In this document: positions 1 to 16,000 of the stretch, in pieces | Position numbering within the stretch: position 1 is the first letter of the stretch | Layout: the number at the start of each line of letters is the position of its first letter | Assembly: GCA_014904845.1 (NCBI GenBank) | Contig: MU119262.1 | Span: forward strand, 186,001-250,000 | Direction of reading: 5' to 3' | DNA: 64,000 nt | From: Acephala macrosclerotiorum | Lineage: Eukaryota > Ascomycota > Leotiomycetes > Helotiales > Mollisiaceae | Translations under genes and position numbers: made by a program | Notes under the pieces: generated by a model | Database searches by the model: none | Told to the model about the DNA's origin: nothing | Seen by the model: the letters and a program-made list of their open reading frames with translations, nothing else

Positions 1-3000
1 TTTTTTTAAAGTATATAAAATTTTTTTAATTAAGCGAAATAAATTAAATATATTTTTTTCTATTTTTAAATTTTTTTTAAAGAAATTTAATTTTGAATTT
101 AAATTTTTTAATAAGTTTTTTTTTTAATAAATAATTTTTTAATTATTTTTTAAATTGTTCGAAATTTTAATAAAATAATTTTATTATAATATTATAAAAT
201 TTTTTAAATTTATTTAATAATTATAATTAATATATTTTTTTATTTACTATTAAAAATATATATAGTTTTTTTTATTTTTTATTTTTTTTTCAAATAAATA
301 CATTTAAATTTAAAAGTAAATTAATTAAATAATAATTTTATTTTTTATTTTTTATTCGTAAAACGTTATTAATTTAATAAATAATATAATATTTTCAAAT
401 TATATTTATTACATTTTTTATCGTTTTAATTTTAGTAATAATTAATATTATAAACGCGTTTTATTATAATATTTGAAAATAAATATTAAAAATAAAAAAT
501 ATAAAAATAATATTATTCGATTTTATTATATCGTTAATTGTTTTAATCGTTATTTAAAATCGTTTTTTTTTTCGTAAATCGAGAAATTTTTAAAATAATA
601 TATTATATATACGTTTTAATAAAACGTAATATTTTTTTATTAGATTAATCGAGTTATAAATTTTTATTAATATAATTTTTAAATCGATATTTATATTTTT
701 AGTATTATTACGAAATTTTTTAAAATTGAAATTTATTTTAAAATTATAAATAGTAAATATTAATAATTTAAAATAAACGTCGATTTAATACGTTTAAAAA
801 ATATTTTATATTTTTTTTGTCGATATATTTATAAAAAATTTCGCGATTTAAAATATTATAATTTCGTTTACAATTTAAAATATTAGTTTTTTATCGATTT
901 ATAATACGTTTAAATAAACGAAATAATTAAAATTATAATCGTCGTATAATATAAATTTAAAACGATTAAAAAACTTATTATTTATTTAATATTACTAATA
1001 AAATCTCGTTATTTTTTTAATTTCTTTGAAATTTATAAAATGTTTTTTACGTTTTAATATTTGCGCGAATTTAATAATCGATAAATATTTAAAACGTTTA
1101 TATAATCGTTTAAATTTCGTTTCAATTAAATAATAAATAATAAAATTAATTTTTATTATAAAAACTTTATAATTGTTATAAATTAAATTTTTAAATAAAT
1201 TAAATAATATTTTAATAATAAACGTATATCGTTTATTTTAAATAAATACGTTATTAAAATTATCGAATTTAATTTGTAATTTATTTATATTTTAAAAATA
1301 TAATAAAAAAAATACGTTTATTAAAACTATATAAAACGTAATACGTTTAATTAACGTATTAACGTTAATAGTTTTAAAAAACGAAATTTCGTCGATTTTA
1401 AATTTGATTATTATTTTTTCAGTTTTAAATTCGTTTAATTTAATATTTCGAATTCGTTAAAAAATTAAATACTAATTTTCGTCGATAATCGATCGTTGAA
1501 CGATACTAATATCGATTATAATACTTATAAAAACGTTTAATACGTAGCGAATTATTAAATATATTTTTATATTAATAAATATCGAAAACGATTTCAATTG
1601 TATTACAATATTTAATATCGTATAATAAATTAATTAATAATCAAGTAATTCGATAATTTTAAATCTATTAATCGTATTATAAAATATTATAAAATAATTA
1701 ATTGATCGTATAATATCGTTTTTATATAAATTTTTTTTTTTAATAAATTTAACGACGAATTATTCGTATTTTTTAATAATATTAAAATTTAATTTTTCGA
1801 ATTTAATTACGAATTAAATTATTTTGTTTTTATTAAACGATTTCGATTTTTTAAAATCGTTATACGTTTTTTTTTTCTTTTGATATATAGTAAATATTTC
1901 AATAATTGGAGTTTTTATAAACGAAATATTTTATTTTATTTTAATATATTATCGATTTTTTGTAATTAATTCGATTATTATATCGAGTATTTTTATTATA
2001 ATATTTGCAATTTGTAAAATATAATTCGATCGTATTTTAATAAAATTTTTTTTTTTCGATTATAAAAATTTTAAAAATTGTTTCTATTTTCGCTTAAAAT
2101 AAAATCGCATTATAAACGTTTTCATATATCGTTTAAAAATTTAATAAAAATCGAAAAAATATTTAATAATATTTTAATACGTTTTAATAAACGTAATAAA
2201 ATTTATTTTATATAATAATTTTTATTCGTATATTCGAACGCAAATTAAATTATTTTTAGATCAATTTTTAGTGTAATATTTTAAAGTATTCGAAAATCGT
2301 TTTATTTAAATTTTACGTTCGAATTATAATAAATATAATCGTATTTTATTAATTAAATATTTTGTTTTAACGTTTTTCGATCTCGAAATTCGATTTTACA
2401 ATTTTAATTATTTTATCGAAAAATAGATTTTTTTTAGCGAGCTTCTAATAATAGAATTTATTAGTTTTATTTACAAATATAATTAAAAACGTATTATAAT
2501 AATTATTGAATTTAACGTTTATTTTCGAATATAAATCTTTAAATACTTATATCGATATATTTAATAAGTTTTTTTTTTATAATATTTAAATTTATTATTA
2601 TAAATTTTTATAAAAATAATTAATTTTTTATTGAAATTAAATATTATTCGATTAAAATTTTTTAATAACTTTTTATTTTTTAATAATATTAACTCGTTTA
2701 ATAATATTAATAATAATGAAATTAATATTAAATATCGAGATTTTAAAATCGAATTAAATAATAAAGTTTTTTTTCGATATTAAAAAATATTTATCAAATA
2801 TCGTAAATTTTAAAAACGTTATTAAAAATATTTTTATTTAAAGTTTTTCGTATAATAATTTTTATATAATTAATAGTTTTAATAAAATTTAATATTTTTT
2901 AACTTTTTTAAAATCTCTATTTTTAAAAATTTTATTTATAAATATTCGATTTCTTTTTTTCGTTTTAATCGAATTATTTGTATTTTTTTACGAATTAAAT

Positions 3001-3775
3001 ATTTTTTTCTTTGAAATATTTATTTTTTCAATTTTTTAATCGAATTACTCTAATAATATTATTTTTTAAACGATTATTTTTAGTATTTACGAAATTATTA
3101 AATTTGTTTATATTATAAAAATATAAATTTTATTATTACAAAAAAAATTTATTATTACAAAAATCTTTTTATAAATTAATTTTTATATTTTACGCGATTT
3201 ATATAAATTAAATCGTAATTTAATTAAAATATATTAAATTGAATTCTAATTATAAATTATTGTTTTTTTTTTTTTTAATTTTTTCGATTTAATTTTTCGT
3301 ATATTATATAAAATTAAAAAATAATCGATTTTTTATTTTTTGATTTTAATTCTTTTTATAATAAAAATCGTATTTTAATTAAAATTTATTTTATTTGAAA
3401 AAAATATTTTATAATAATAAACTAAATTTAATAAATATCGTAATACGATTCTCGTAAAATAATCGTTAAATTTCGTATAATTTTAAATTTCGTATTGTAC
3501 TCGAAAAATTTTAAAATTTTTTTTCGAGTTTTATAAAATACTCGAAAAATTATTTCAATAATAATAAACGAATTACAATTAAATATTCATTATCGATACG
3601 TAATAAAACGTAAAATCAAATAAAATAAAATTAATTATAAAAACGCTTTAAATTTTCGATATTTTGTTTTTTAGTACAATTTAAAATTTTTTTATACGAA
3701 TACAATTTATTAAATATTTTTTTATAAATAATTTTATTACTTTATAATTAAACGATTAAATCAATTATTAATTAA
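1..3775 (-). mobile_element. Heavily RIP-mutated Ty1/copia internal region (left copy)
   Basis: This stretch is nearly pure A+T but aligns base for base with the preserved copia element at about 60,888-64,000, offset about 60,890, with only small indels. Anchors are position 33 with 60,921, 775 with 61,665 and 2,371 with 63,276. Almost every difference is C in the right copy to T here, or G to A. The element runs on the minus strand, so this part holds RT start, integrase, protease and gag in decayed form, with RNase H and the 3' LTR beyond the left edge. From about 3,110 to 3,775 it continues past what the right copy shows, which should be the gag start and leader. No open reading frame survives. 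The alignment was done by eye on several anchor stretches, not end to end. Confidence 0.85.
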
Positions 3776-4020
3776 TATTAATACGTTTGAAAACAAATTA
3801 CAAAATATTAAAATTTTAATTTAATATTAATAATTTAATTTTATTTTTTTTTTTTTTAAAAAAAGGATTTATTTATTTATATAATTAAACAAAATAAACG
3901 TAAAATTAAAAATAAACGTTAAAATATTTATTATTAAAAACAATAAAAATTATAATTCGAATTATTTAATCGATTATTTAAACGATTATATAATTAAATA
4001 AATATATAAATTATTTTTTT
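3776..4020 (-). repeat. RIP-mutated copia LTR fragment (5' LTR of left copy)
   Basis: This aligns with the copia LTR that starts at 58,568. The core around 3,880-3,940 keeps the shared run TATATAATTAAAC, and flanking bases differ by C-to-T or G-to-A changes. In the minus-strand element this is the 5' LTR. Similarity fades after about 4,020, so either the U3 part differs between copies or mutation hides it. The outer LTR edge, expected near 4,380, was not found. Confidence 0.7.
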
Positions 4021-7000
4021 GTAAAAAATATTATAAATAATTAATTATAAATAATATTCGTATAAAATTATATTTTTTTAATAATAAAACAACGAATTAT
4101 AATAATTCGTTTAAATAATAATCAAATTAAAACAATAAAATTCAATAATTAATTACTTTTTAAAAATTAATTATTTGCGAAATATAATTCGTAAATAATA
4201 TTTATAAAAATCAATATTAAAATAAATCGATATAAAATATTTGAAAATTAATTAATTTAAAATTTTATTAATTATTTCGAATTATATTTATAAAATGTTT
4301 TATAAGATTTCAAAAAAAAAACGATTTAATTAAATTATTAATTAAAATTAATAAAATTTATTTTCGAGCGAATATATATTATTTTTAACAATTATTTACT
4401 ATAAATTTATACTAGATTAAAAAAAGTAACTCGTATTGCAAAAGATTTTATACGTATTACAATTAGATTTTTCGATTTACATTCGATACAAAATATTTAA
4501 TACTCGTAATCGAATAAAAAAATCGTTAAATTCGATAATTCGACGACAAATTTAAACGCGATATTATAATAATTTCAAAAACTTTTCAACGATTTTACGA
4601 GAAACAAAAAAAAGCAATTATTGTATTCAAATATTTTATTTAAAAAAAGAAAAAAATTGCAATAAATTAAATCGTATTTCAAATATAAATAATTAAAATA
4701 TTTCGCAAATTAATATTTTTAAAAAAACGATATTTTTCTTCGTTAATAAAAATAATAAATTCGTTAAAAAAAGTTTTAATAATATCGTTATTAATATTAA
4801 CTCGTTATATTTTAATTTAAAACGAAATATTATAATTATTACATTTATAATATTATTTATTAATAATATTATTATAAGATTTAAATATTTTTATATTTTT
4901 TTTCAATTAAAATATATATAAATTTAAACGATTTATTGAAATAAAATTTAATAATATAAATTTAAAAGTTTTCGAGATTTAAAATTAGTTTTTAATACGA
5001 TTAAATTTCGAATTACAAATAAACGATATTTTTAATTTTATTAAAATAAATTCAATTTTTTATATAATATAATTAAAAACGTAAAATAAAAACGAATATA
5101 ATTTTAATTTAATTATTATAATCGATTATATAATAATTATAAATTTCGTTAATAATAATTTAATTTCGCGTATTAAAAATAAAATTAAAAACGAATATTT
5201 ATTAATAATAAAAAACGTTTAAAATAAAATATTGATTTTAATATTAATATTAATATTCTTTTTTATAAAAATCGATTATTTATAAATAAAAATAAAAACG
5301 AATATTATTTTTCGAATTATAAATTTAATAATAATAAACGTTATTTTTAAAAAATTTTAATTAAAAAAATATAATTTTAAAATCGATTAATAAATTAAAC
5401 GTTTTATTAAAAACAATAATAAGTTTAATATAAAAACGTTATATAATGTATTAATAGAATTGTATTTATTTAAAACGAATAAAAAAAATTTAAAAAATTA
5501 AAAAATTATAATTTTAAAAATACGTCGTATTTCGATTTATTTAATATTTTAAATTTTATTTTAAAAAATATTAAAAATTTAATAATTAAAAAAATGATAT
5601 TATTAAAAAAATATAATAAAAAAATAAAAAATTTTAATAAAAAAACAATATAAAAATTATTATTATATTATTTGAAATTTGATTATAAAATTTTATTAAA
5701 ATCAAATATTAAATTATTTTAAAAATTAATTTATAATTTATTAAAATAAAAATTACGAATTTTTTAAAAATATATTAATAAGATATTAAAATTAGAATTT
5801 ATTAAACGATTAAAATTATTTGTAGTAATATTAATATTTTTTAAATACGTTTCAATTTATTTAAATATTTAATAATTTTATTTGATTTTTATAATATTTT
5901 AACGATTTTTTAAATATATATAAATTAATATTTAAAAAAATTCATTAATAAATTCGTTATTATATATTTTAATAATATTTTAATTTATTTAAAAACGTAA
6001 AAAAAATATAATATATATATCGATTAAATATTAAAATAATTCAAAAAATAGAAATTTTATATTAAATTCGAAAAATGCGAATTCGATATTAATAAAATCG
6101 AATTTTTCGAATTTATTATATTGTTTATAAATATTGAAATAAATTAACGTCGTATAATTATTATTATCGTTTGATTTATATTTATTAAAATTCGAAAAAT
6201 TTTTCTATTTTTAAATTTTTGTAATTTTTATTAAAAGTTTATATATAAATATAATAAAGTAATACTATTAATAATTTTATTATTAAAAAAAAAACAATTT
6301 TTTAAATAAATTAATATTATTATAAAATCGTTTAAAAAGTTTTAAAATTATTTTATTAAAATGTTTTTATTTGTTTATTAAAATTCGATTTTAAAAATAT
6401 AATTAAAATATAACGTTTTTATAAAAATTATAATAAAAATTATTTTATAGAGACAAAAAAATACGTATTTTTATTTTATTGTATTTTATTTTCGAAAATT
6501 TATATTTGTAAAAATTAATTAAAAAATTTTTAATTAAAAATTTTTTATAATCGTTGAATTTATTAAATATTAAAAATATTATTTGAAAAAAATTAAATAT
6601 ATAATAATTATTATTTCGAATTATAATAATTTTAAATATTTTATAATAATAAAAATATTAATACGACATTAAATACAATAAATAATAATATTTTTAATAA
6701 TTGATTTCGAGATTATTTATTAAATAAAATCGAAAAATTCGATTAATAGTTTTTTGAAACGTTTAAATTACGTTTGAAAATCGATCGAAATATAATAATT
6801 TTTATTTAAATTTTTTAATAATTTTTAATAAAAAAAATAATATTTTGTATTTGATTACTATAATAATTCGAAAAAAATTATCGAAAAAATTGAATTATTT
6901 TATAATAAAATTTAATATTATATTTATTAATATAAATAATATTAAATTAAACGATTTTATATAATTCGAATTAATAAAAAAAAAATAATTTGATTAAAAA

Positions 7001-10000
7001 AATTCGTATTATTTAAACAAATTATAATAATTTTAAAGAAAATAATTATTTATTTAAAAATAGTATTTGAATTTTTAATAAAATAAAGTTTTAAATTTTA
7101 TTAAATAAAATATTTTAATGTAAAATTATAAAAAAAATTTATAATAATTTAATCGCGAATTATTTTAATAAAAATCGAAATTTTTTAATTATAAAAAAAT
7201 TATTATATTAAAAAAATATAAACGTCGATATAAAAAATTATATTAAATTTTATATTGTTTACTAAAAAAAACAAATTAAAACGAATTATAATTACTAGTA
7301 AATTGATATTTATTTCGATTTTTAATCGAGTTTAAAAATCGATTATTTTTAATATAATAATCGATTTACTATTATTTAAAAAATCGATAAATTTTATAAG
7401 CGAAAAAAACGAATTAAAATCAATTTACGATATTGAATTTATTATTATCGATAAATTAACAAAAGAAATAAAAATTATATTAGTTCGAAAAAACATATTA
7501 TTAAAATAATTCGTTTACGTATTTTTGAAATATATATTTTTTAAATATAATATATTAAATAATATTATTACGAATCGTACGAAATTATTTATTTTTGATT
7601 TTTAATCGATTTTTATTAATTTAATAAATATATTCAAAAGAATTTCTATAGTATTTCATTTATAAACAAACGAATTTATTGAACGAATAAATTTTATTTT
7701 AAAATATTATTTTCGAATATTTGTAAATTTCAAATAAAACGATTAAATTGATTAATTCGATTTAATCGAATATTATTAAAATAATAATTTTTTATTAATA
7801 ATTAAAATTTTTTTTTTCGAAGTTAATAAAAAAATAATAAAACTATATTAAGTTTACAATTTTGTATATTATAAATCGAAATTAGTATATAAACTCGCGA
7901 ATCGTTTAAAAAATATTTAATATAAATTTTAAAACATTTTTATTTACGCGTAAAACGTATAAATAAAATATTATAATACGAAATATAAAAAAATCGAATT
8001 CAAAATTGAAAATCGTATTATATTTAATATAAAAATTTTGATATTTAATTAATTATATAAAAAACTAAATTTTAAATATATTGATTTTTTTAAAATAAAA
8101 AAACGAATTAAATTATAAATTTATAAAATCAAATTACTAAAAATTTAAAATTGTTATAACGTTTTTTATATTAATTTGTTATCGTTTTTTTAAAAATATT
8201 TTTAAAAAAAAACGAAAAACGAAATTGTAATAAAATCGAGATTTAAACTAATTATAAACGATTTAAAAAACGAAAAAAAAAAAATAAAAAATAAATAAAA
8301 TTATCGATTTCAAAAGAAAATATTATTAATAAAAAGTTTATTATTTAATAAAATAAAAAAATTGAAATATTAATTATAATAATTGATATAAAACGAAAAA
8401 TTTAAAATATATTATAAAAATTATTATTAAATACTATAAAAAATATTTTTTTAAATCGAAATTTAATATTAAAAAATAAAATTTGTTTTTATTAAAAAAA
8501 TAAAAATAAATTATTGAAATAATATTATTATATATATATATTAATAAAAAAAAATTATTTATATTATATAATAATATATATTAATTAAAATATAATTAAA
8601 AAAAAAGTTTTTTTTTTTATAATTTCGATTGTAAAATTAATGCGTTTTATTATTATTATTATTTTAATAAGTAAAACTAATTAAAAAAGAAATTTTTTTT
8701 TTTTTATTATTAATAACAATTTTGATTTTATTTGTAAAATTTAATTTATTATTTATACAAAATATATATATAACGTTTTTTAATAATAATAATAAAACTA
8801 TAATAAATATAATATAATTTTTTTCAAAAAATGATAAATTCGTACCAAAAATCGTTTTTAATATTATTAATAAATATTTTTGAGAATTTTTCGATTTATT
8901 TTAATTAATAAACGTTTTCGACGATTTAAGTTTAAACGTGTAAATAAACGATAAAACGATCGTATTAAATCTATAAATTTTTAAAAAAATCGATAATAGA
9001 TTTATAATTGTAATTAATATCGATAAAAATATATATAAAAAAATATTAATATATTTGTATAATAAAAAATTATTCGAATACAAAAAAAATCGTTTAAATA
9101 ACAAATTATTATAAAATTAAATTATAATAATAATATATATAAATAATTATTATTAAACGAAAAATAATTTTTTAATCAAATTAAAATTAGCGATAAAAAA
9201 AACTTAAAAAAATCGATAAATAATCTCGAAATTTTTTTAATAAATAAAAATATAAACGACAAAGAATTCTTAAACGAAATCGAATAATTAATTTTGAAAA
9301 AAAAAAATAATACAATAAAATACGAAAATTCGAGATTCGCGATCAAATAAAAAAAAATAAAAAATTATAATTTAATATAAAATCGTTTTATTTTAAAATC
9401 GAAAAACGAAATAACGTGAAAAAACGTTCGAGTTTTAAATAAAAACAATAATTATTTAATCGATTTAATTGTAAAATAAATTAATTTAAATGAAAAAAGT
9501 TTTTTGAACGTAATATTTATTAACGATTAATATAATACTAAAACGAGTATTAAAATTAATAAAATTTTTTAATATTATTTATAAAATTTTTATTAGAAAC
9601 TCGTATAATAAAATTTAAAAAAAAAAAATAACGAATACGAAAAAATCTTTAATATAATTAAAATTTAAATTTTATTTAATACGAAAAAAAAAATAATCGA
9701 TTTTTTTAAAAATCGTATTCATTATATTAAAAACTAAGATTAAATTCGTATATAAAAAACAAATATAAACTTATAAAAAAAATATTTCGTTGATCGAAAA
9801 AAAAGTTTATAATAATTATTTTCTAGTGATTTTTTTAAATTACAACGAGAAAAACGAAAAAAACTATAAATATACGAATTTTAAATAATTAATATAATTA
9901 GTAAAAATTCGTTTCTACGTATAATATTTCGATTAAACGTTACGATTATCGACAAAAAAAATTATATATTATATTCTTGTAAACGAATTCGAATTTTTTT

Positions 10001-13000
10001 TTTTTTTCGTTTATTTAAAATTACTCGATAAATATTTAATTTTACTTTAAATATCGATATTCGTATCGCGAGTAAATTAATTTTAATTTTAAATATCGAT
10101 ATTTTTAATAATATACGAAAATTAAATCGTTTATTTTTTGTTCGTTTATATATCGATATCAATATACGATATCGAAAGATCGATAAATTAATAAAAATAA
10201 TAATAAACGAAAATAAAAAAAGTTTTAAAAGTTTTAATAAAAATAAAAATAATAATATTATAAATATAAACAAAAAATCGAAAATTGATTCGAATATTAA
10301 TAAAAAGAATAAAAATAAAAATTAAAAAAATAATAATATATTAAATTATATACATTTATTAAAAATTTTAAAAATTTTAAAAATATTTCAAAAAAAAAAT
10401 AATATTATAAAACGTTATTACGTGGTTCGTTTTTAGTTCACTTTAATTCGATATTAATCAAATTATAAAAATCGAATAATCGTTTGATTTAATTTTTTTT
10501 TTAAGTTTTAATAAATGTAATTCGATTAATTTACTTTTTAATTTATTTTTTTTTAATAAATTTATTATATAAAATTTAAAATTATAATTAAAATTTTATT
10601 TATTATTTTTATATATTATATTATTATTATTTTTTTTTAATAATATATATTTTAATTAAATATAAAAATAAATTTTTTAATTGTAATACGAATTATTAAT
10701 ATAATAATTATATATAATTGTTTATATTTTAATAAAAACGAAAAATAAAATTGAATAAAAAAATTATTATTATTATTTGTTAATATACGTTAAAATAATT
10801 AATTTGTACGATTCAATAAAAATCGAATAATAAAATCTCGTAAAAAGTTTTTTAAAAAATTGAAATTATATAAATAATTTATTTATTTGATTTTTATATA
10901 TTGTAATTCGATATAATTATTAAAAAAAATTTATTAAAATAATACAATTGTAAAAATATTAATTTTTATTAATTTTTTTAAATTGATTATATTATTTATT
11001 TTATTTGTTTAATTTATCGAAATTAAAAAGTTTTTATAAAAATCTCGATAATAAATAATAAATTTTAAAATATTACATTTTAATATAAAAATAATTTTTA
11101 ATTAATTATTATAAAAAACTTTTTTATTAAATATTAAAATCGATAATATTATTATTTTTTTAATTATATTTTAAAACGTTTAAATAATCGAACGAATTTA
11201 TTTAAAATATTATAAATCGATATATTAAAAAATTTTATTAAATTTTTTATAAAAATTTTTTGAATTTAATAATTTTTTTATTTTAAAATTATTTTAAATT
11301 CGATTTTATATATTATTTATAATTTCAAAAAAGTATATTTTGTATTATTATTCGATAAATATTAAAATTAATATAATCTTTTTTATAAAATTTATTAATT
11401 TAAAAAAAAAATAAAAAAAATAATAATTTATTTAATATTTTTAATTGTTTATTTAAAATGCGAATATTAATATTTATTACTCGATTAATAATAATTAAAA
11501 TATTTATTAATTCGAATAAAAAATACGATCGAAAAAAAATATATATATAATTCGTTTTTATTAAAAAGTTTAAAACGTATTATATTTTTTTTTACGTAGT
11601 AAATTAATAAAATATAATAAAAATTAAAATTTAAATAAAAAAATATTAAATAATTTTTATTAATTATAAAAAAAAAAAAAGAAATAATTTTTATTAAATT
11701 TATAAATTTTTTTATATACGTCGAAAAAATTAATAATTACGTTTATTGTTTTTTGTTTATAATAAATTTTAATATTTTTTTATTATTCGATTTTTTATAT
11801 ATATTTTTTTTTATTAAATTATTTTATATTAAAAATAAACAAAAAAAAAAATTTTTTTTTATACGAATATTTTAAAATATAATTTATTTTGAAAAATTTA
11901 TTATTTAATAATAATAATAATTAATAAAATTTTCAATAGTATTTTAATTAATTTATTTAAAAATATTTTTATTTTTTTTTATTAATTTTTTTTTAATAAT
12001 TAAAAACGTAAAACGATTTATTTTTATTAATTTTTTCGAATTTATTAAAATTTATTTAAAAAGTAATCGTTTTATTTATTTTTTTAATTTTAGTTCTTTT
12101 GATTATTCGATTTAATTTTACGAAATTATTTTTTAAATATTTAAAAATTTTTTTAATTTTTTAAATTGAATTTTTTATATTAATAAATAATACAAATTTA
12201 ATTATTAAAATTTTATTTGTAAAAATTTTAATTTTTATTATTCGATCGAATTTTATTTTAATATTATTTATTTTTCCAATTTTAATTATTTAATTAAATT
12301 CGATTTTTTTTTAATTTTTTTTTAAATTATTTATATTTAATTTTTATTTTTATTTTTATTTTTAAATATTATATTTATTTTATAATCAATTAATTAAATC
12401 GATTGAAATTAATTAATTTTTTTAATATAATATTATAAAATTTAATAAATAATAAATTTCAAATTATATTTTTAATATTTTAATTTACGTATATTTATTA
12501 TTTTATTATTAAATTATAAATTTTTTCAAAAATTTATATTTTGTTATTAAATCGATTTTATTAGTAAATATAATATATTATTATAATTTATATATAAAAT
12601 ATATTTTTTTTTAAAAATATAAAATAAAATTTTTTACGATTTATATTTTATATATAAATTATTTATATATTTTATATCGAAAAATGTTTGAAATATATTA
12701 CGTAATCAATCGTTTAATAGGATTCGATCGATTTTTAATCGAAATTAAATATTATTTAATTTGAAATATAAAATTTTTATTTGATTTAAATTAATAATTT
12801 TTAAAATTTTATTTTTAAATTTTTATTCGTTTAATTTTTATTTATTAAAATTAAAATTAAAATTTTTTAATTAGTTTTATTTATATAATAAAATACGTAA
12901 TTTAAATTAAAAGATTTTAAAAAATCGTAATATAAATCAATTTTATAAAAAAATTTAAAAATATATTCAAATTGAATTTTTAAAATTATTATTAATAATA

Positions 13001-16000
13001 AGTATTTTAAATTATATTTTTTAAATAATATTTTTTAAAATAATTGAAATTTTTTAAAATTTTCGTATAATACAATATATATTTACGAGTAAAAATTATA
13101 AATTGAAATTCGATTAATTTTAAAAATAGATTTTTTTTTTATAAATTGAATTTTATAAAATTTATATTCTTTTTATTCGTCGATTAATTTAATTATTATT
13201 AAATTAAATAAATTTATATAATATTTAATAATTCGATTAATTTTAATTAATATAATAATAAAATTAATATTGTAATTAATTTTATTTAAATTTAAAATCG
13301 ATAAAAATTCGTTTTTTATATTAAATAAAATTTAATTATTATAAAATAATTTATCGAATAATTGTTTTTTAATTATTTTTCGAAAGAAATTTAATTAATA
13401 TTAATTAAAATTTAATGTTTTTTTATATTAATAATATATAATAAAAAAATAAAAAGTAAAAAATATTGAATATAAATTAAAAATTGAAATAATTAAAATC
13501 GTTGATTATTGTAATAATTAAATTAATAAATTACACGTATTAAATTTAAAAATATAAATATAATAATATTTTCAAATTTGAAATTATAAATACGATTTTT
13601 ATTAAATTGTAATTTTTTAATTTGAGTATTTTAAAAATATAATTTTCGAGATTGATTATAAAAATAATTTTAATAATTTTAAACTATTTTTAAATAATTT
13701 ATTAAATATAATTATATGCAATTAAATAAAAAAAAATAATTAAAAAAAATTATAAAAAAAATAAAAAAATAAAATTAAAAATCGAAAATTGTAATTAATA
13801 AATCGAAAATTTTATTTAATAAAATATTAATACGTTTTTTCGTGTATTAATATTAAAGTTTTTAAATAATCGTTTTTAATTAATTAATTATTTTAATATA
13901 TAATTTATTTTTTGAATTTTTTTTAAAAATAAATTATTATTAAAATTCAATAAAATCGTAAATTGCATTTATAATACGTTATTAATTAAAAAATTAAAAA
14001 AATGAAATTTAAATATATTTATAAATTTTTAATTTTAAAGTTTAATTTATAAAATTAATAATTAAAATAATAATAAATTATTGAAATACATTTATATAAA
14101 ATTAATTTTATTTTTAATTTTCGAAGTAAATCGAATTAATCGTATAATAATTATATGATTTTAATATAATATTTATTTGTTCGATATAAAAACTAATATT
14201 AACTTTTTTATATATACGTAATATTAATACTTTTTACAATAAGCGATTTTATTTAAATTTAATCGAAGTATTCAAATAAAGCGATTTGATTAATTTATTA
14301 AGAAATTTTATAGTAGAAATAGTTTAAAAGTCTTAAAATAATATATAATCGTTTTAACGAAAAATATTAAAATTTCGATTTACGTTACGATTACAATTAA
14401 AAATTATTTACTAATATAAATTGTATAAAATTTACAAATAAATTAAAACTCAATTAAATATTATTAAATTTTAAATTTTAAGCGATTTTATTAATTCGTT
14501 ATTATACAAATTAATAAAATATAATCGTATTCAATAAAAATAATAATTATAAAAAATTTTTAAGTGTATTTTTACTTTAAGTACTAAAGTCGACAATCGC
14601 TTTTTTAATAAAAAAAAATATTAAAATTTTTTATATTCGTTTTTATTTTAAATATTAAAATATTTATTTAAATATTAAATATTTTTATAATTGTACAATT
14701 TTCGAAAAAAGTTTTAAAAAGTTTTTTTTTTAGAATTATATATTAAATAAAATAATTTAAATTAATTAAATCGATTATAGTAATTTAATATAAAAAACGA
14801 GAATTTCAAAGAGTATTTTCGTAGTATAAAACTTTTAAAAGTCCGTTTTTATTTAAAGTATCAAAGTAATAAAATATTTTTATTCTAATTATATAATTAT
14901 ACAATTTTCGAAGAAAATTTTAAAGAATTTCTTTTTGGAATTATATATTAAATAAAGTAATCAAATCGATCATAATAATTTAATATAAGAAACGAAAATC
15001 CCAAGAAATATTTTTTTAATAATATGAAATTTCGTAGTACGTTTTTACTTTAAATAATAAAAAACTTATTAATTTATCGATTTATTATTCGATAAAATTT
15101 AAAATTTTATTTTAATAATTATATTAATTTTAAATATTTATAAAACGCTCAAATTAAAAACTTTTAATTTAAAATTTAAAACTTGAAATAAAAATATATT
15201 ATTAAAATCGAAGATTTTATAATCTCTCGTAAAAACGTTTTTACGAGATTTACGAAATAAAATGTGCGTCGAATATCGAAAGAAAAAATTCATTCGTTAT
15301 TAATTCGTTTAATAAATCGTCGAACGAATTTTTTTTTTCGATATAAAAAAAACATTTTAATATAATAATATTTTTTATAATATTAATTTTTGTGCGAATT
15401 TTAAAAAAAAAATATTTTGAGATTTTAATAAAATTTAATAATTTGTAAAATTAAATATATATTAATTTATATAATTTATATATATATTTATTTTTCGATT
15501 TATTTTTAAAATCAATAAAATTATTCGTGATTTTTTTTACTCGTTATTTAATATTACGAAATTTCGATATATATAAATTTTAAAATCGTTTATATAATAT
15601 TTTTTTATTTTTAAATCGTAAAATTTTTTAATTTAAATCGTAATTTTCAAATTATTCAAATTAATAAACAAATAAAAAATTTTTTATCGTATATCGAATT
15701 TTCGATTTTTTTATTTTTCTTTTAAAATATTTTAAATTATTATTAAATTATTTAATTTGAGATTTTTTTTAAATTTAAATTTTTTCAATTAAAACTTTTT
15801 TATTTATTTATTTAAATTTATTATTATTTATTAAATTATTTAACGTCGATTTTTATTTATTAATATTTATTTAAATTTAATTATTTTTTTAAATATTTTA
15901 TTAATATTAATCAATTAAATTAAATTTTTTTTTTCATTTTATTAAATATATAATATATTTAAAAAATATAATTTAATATTAAAATTATTAAAAAATATTT

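Noticed and set aside
8901..10273. Minus-strand frames in the A+T block
   Set aside because: Only Ile/Phe/Leu/Lys/Asn runs, as expected by chance at ~10 percent G+C.
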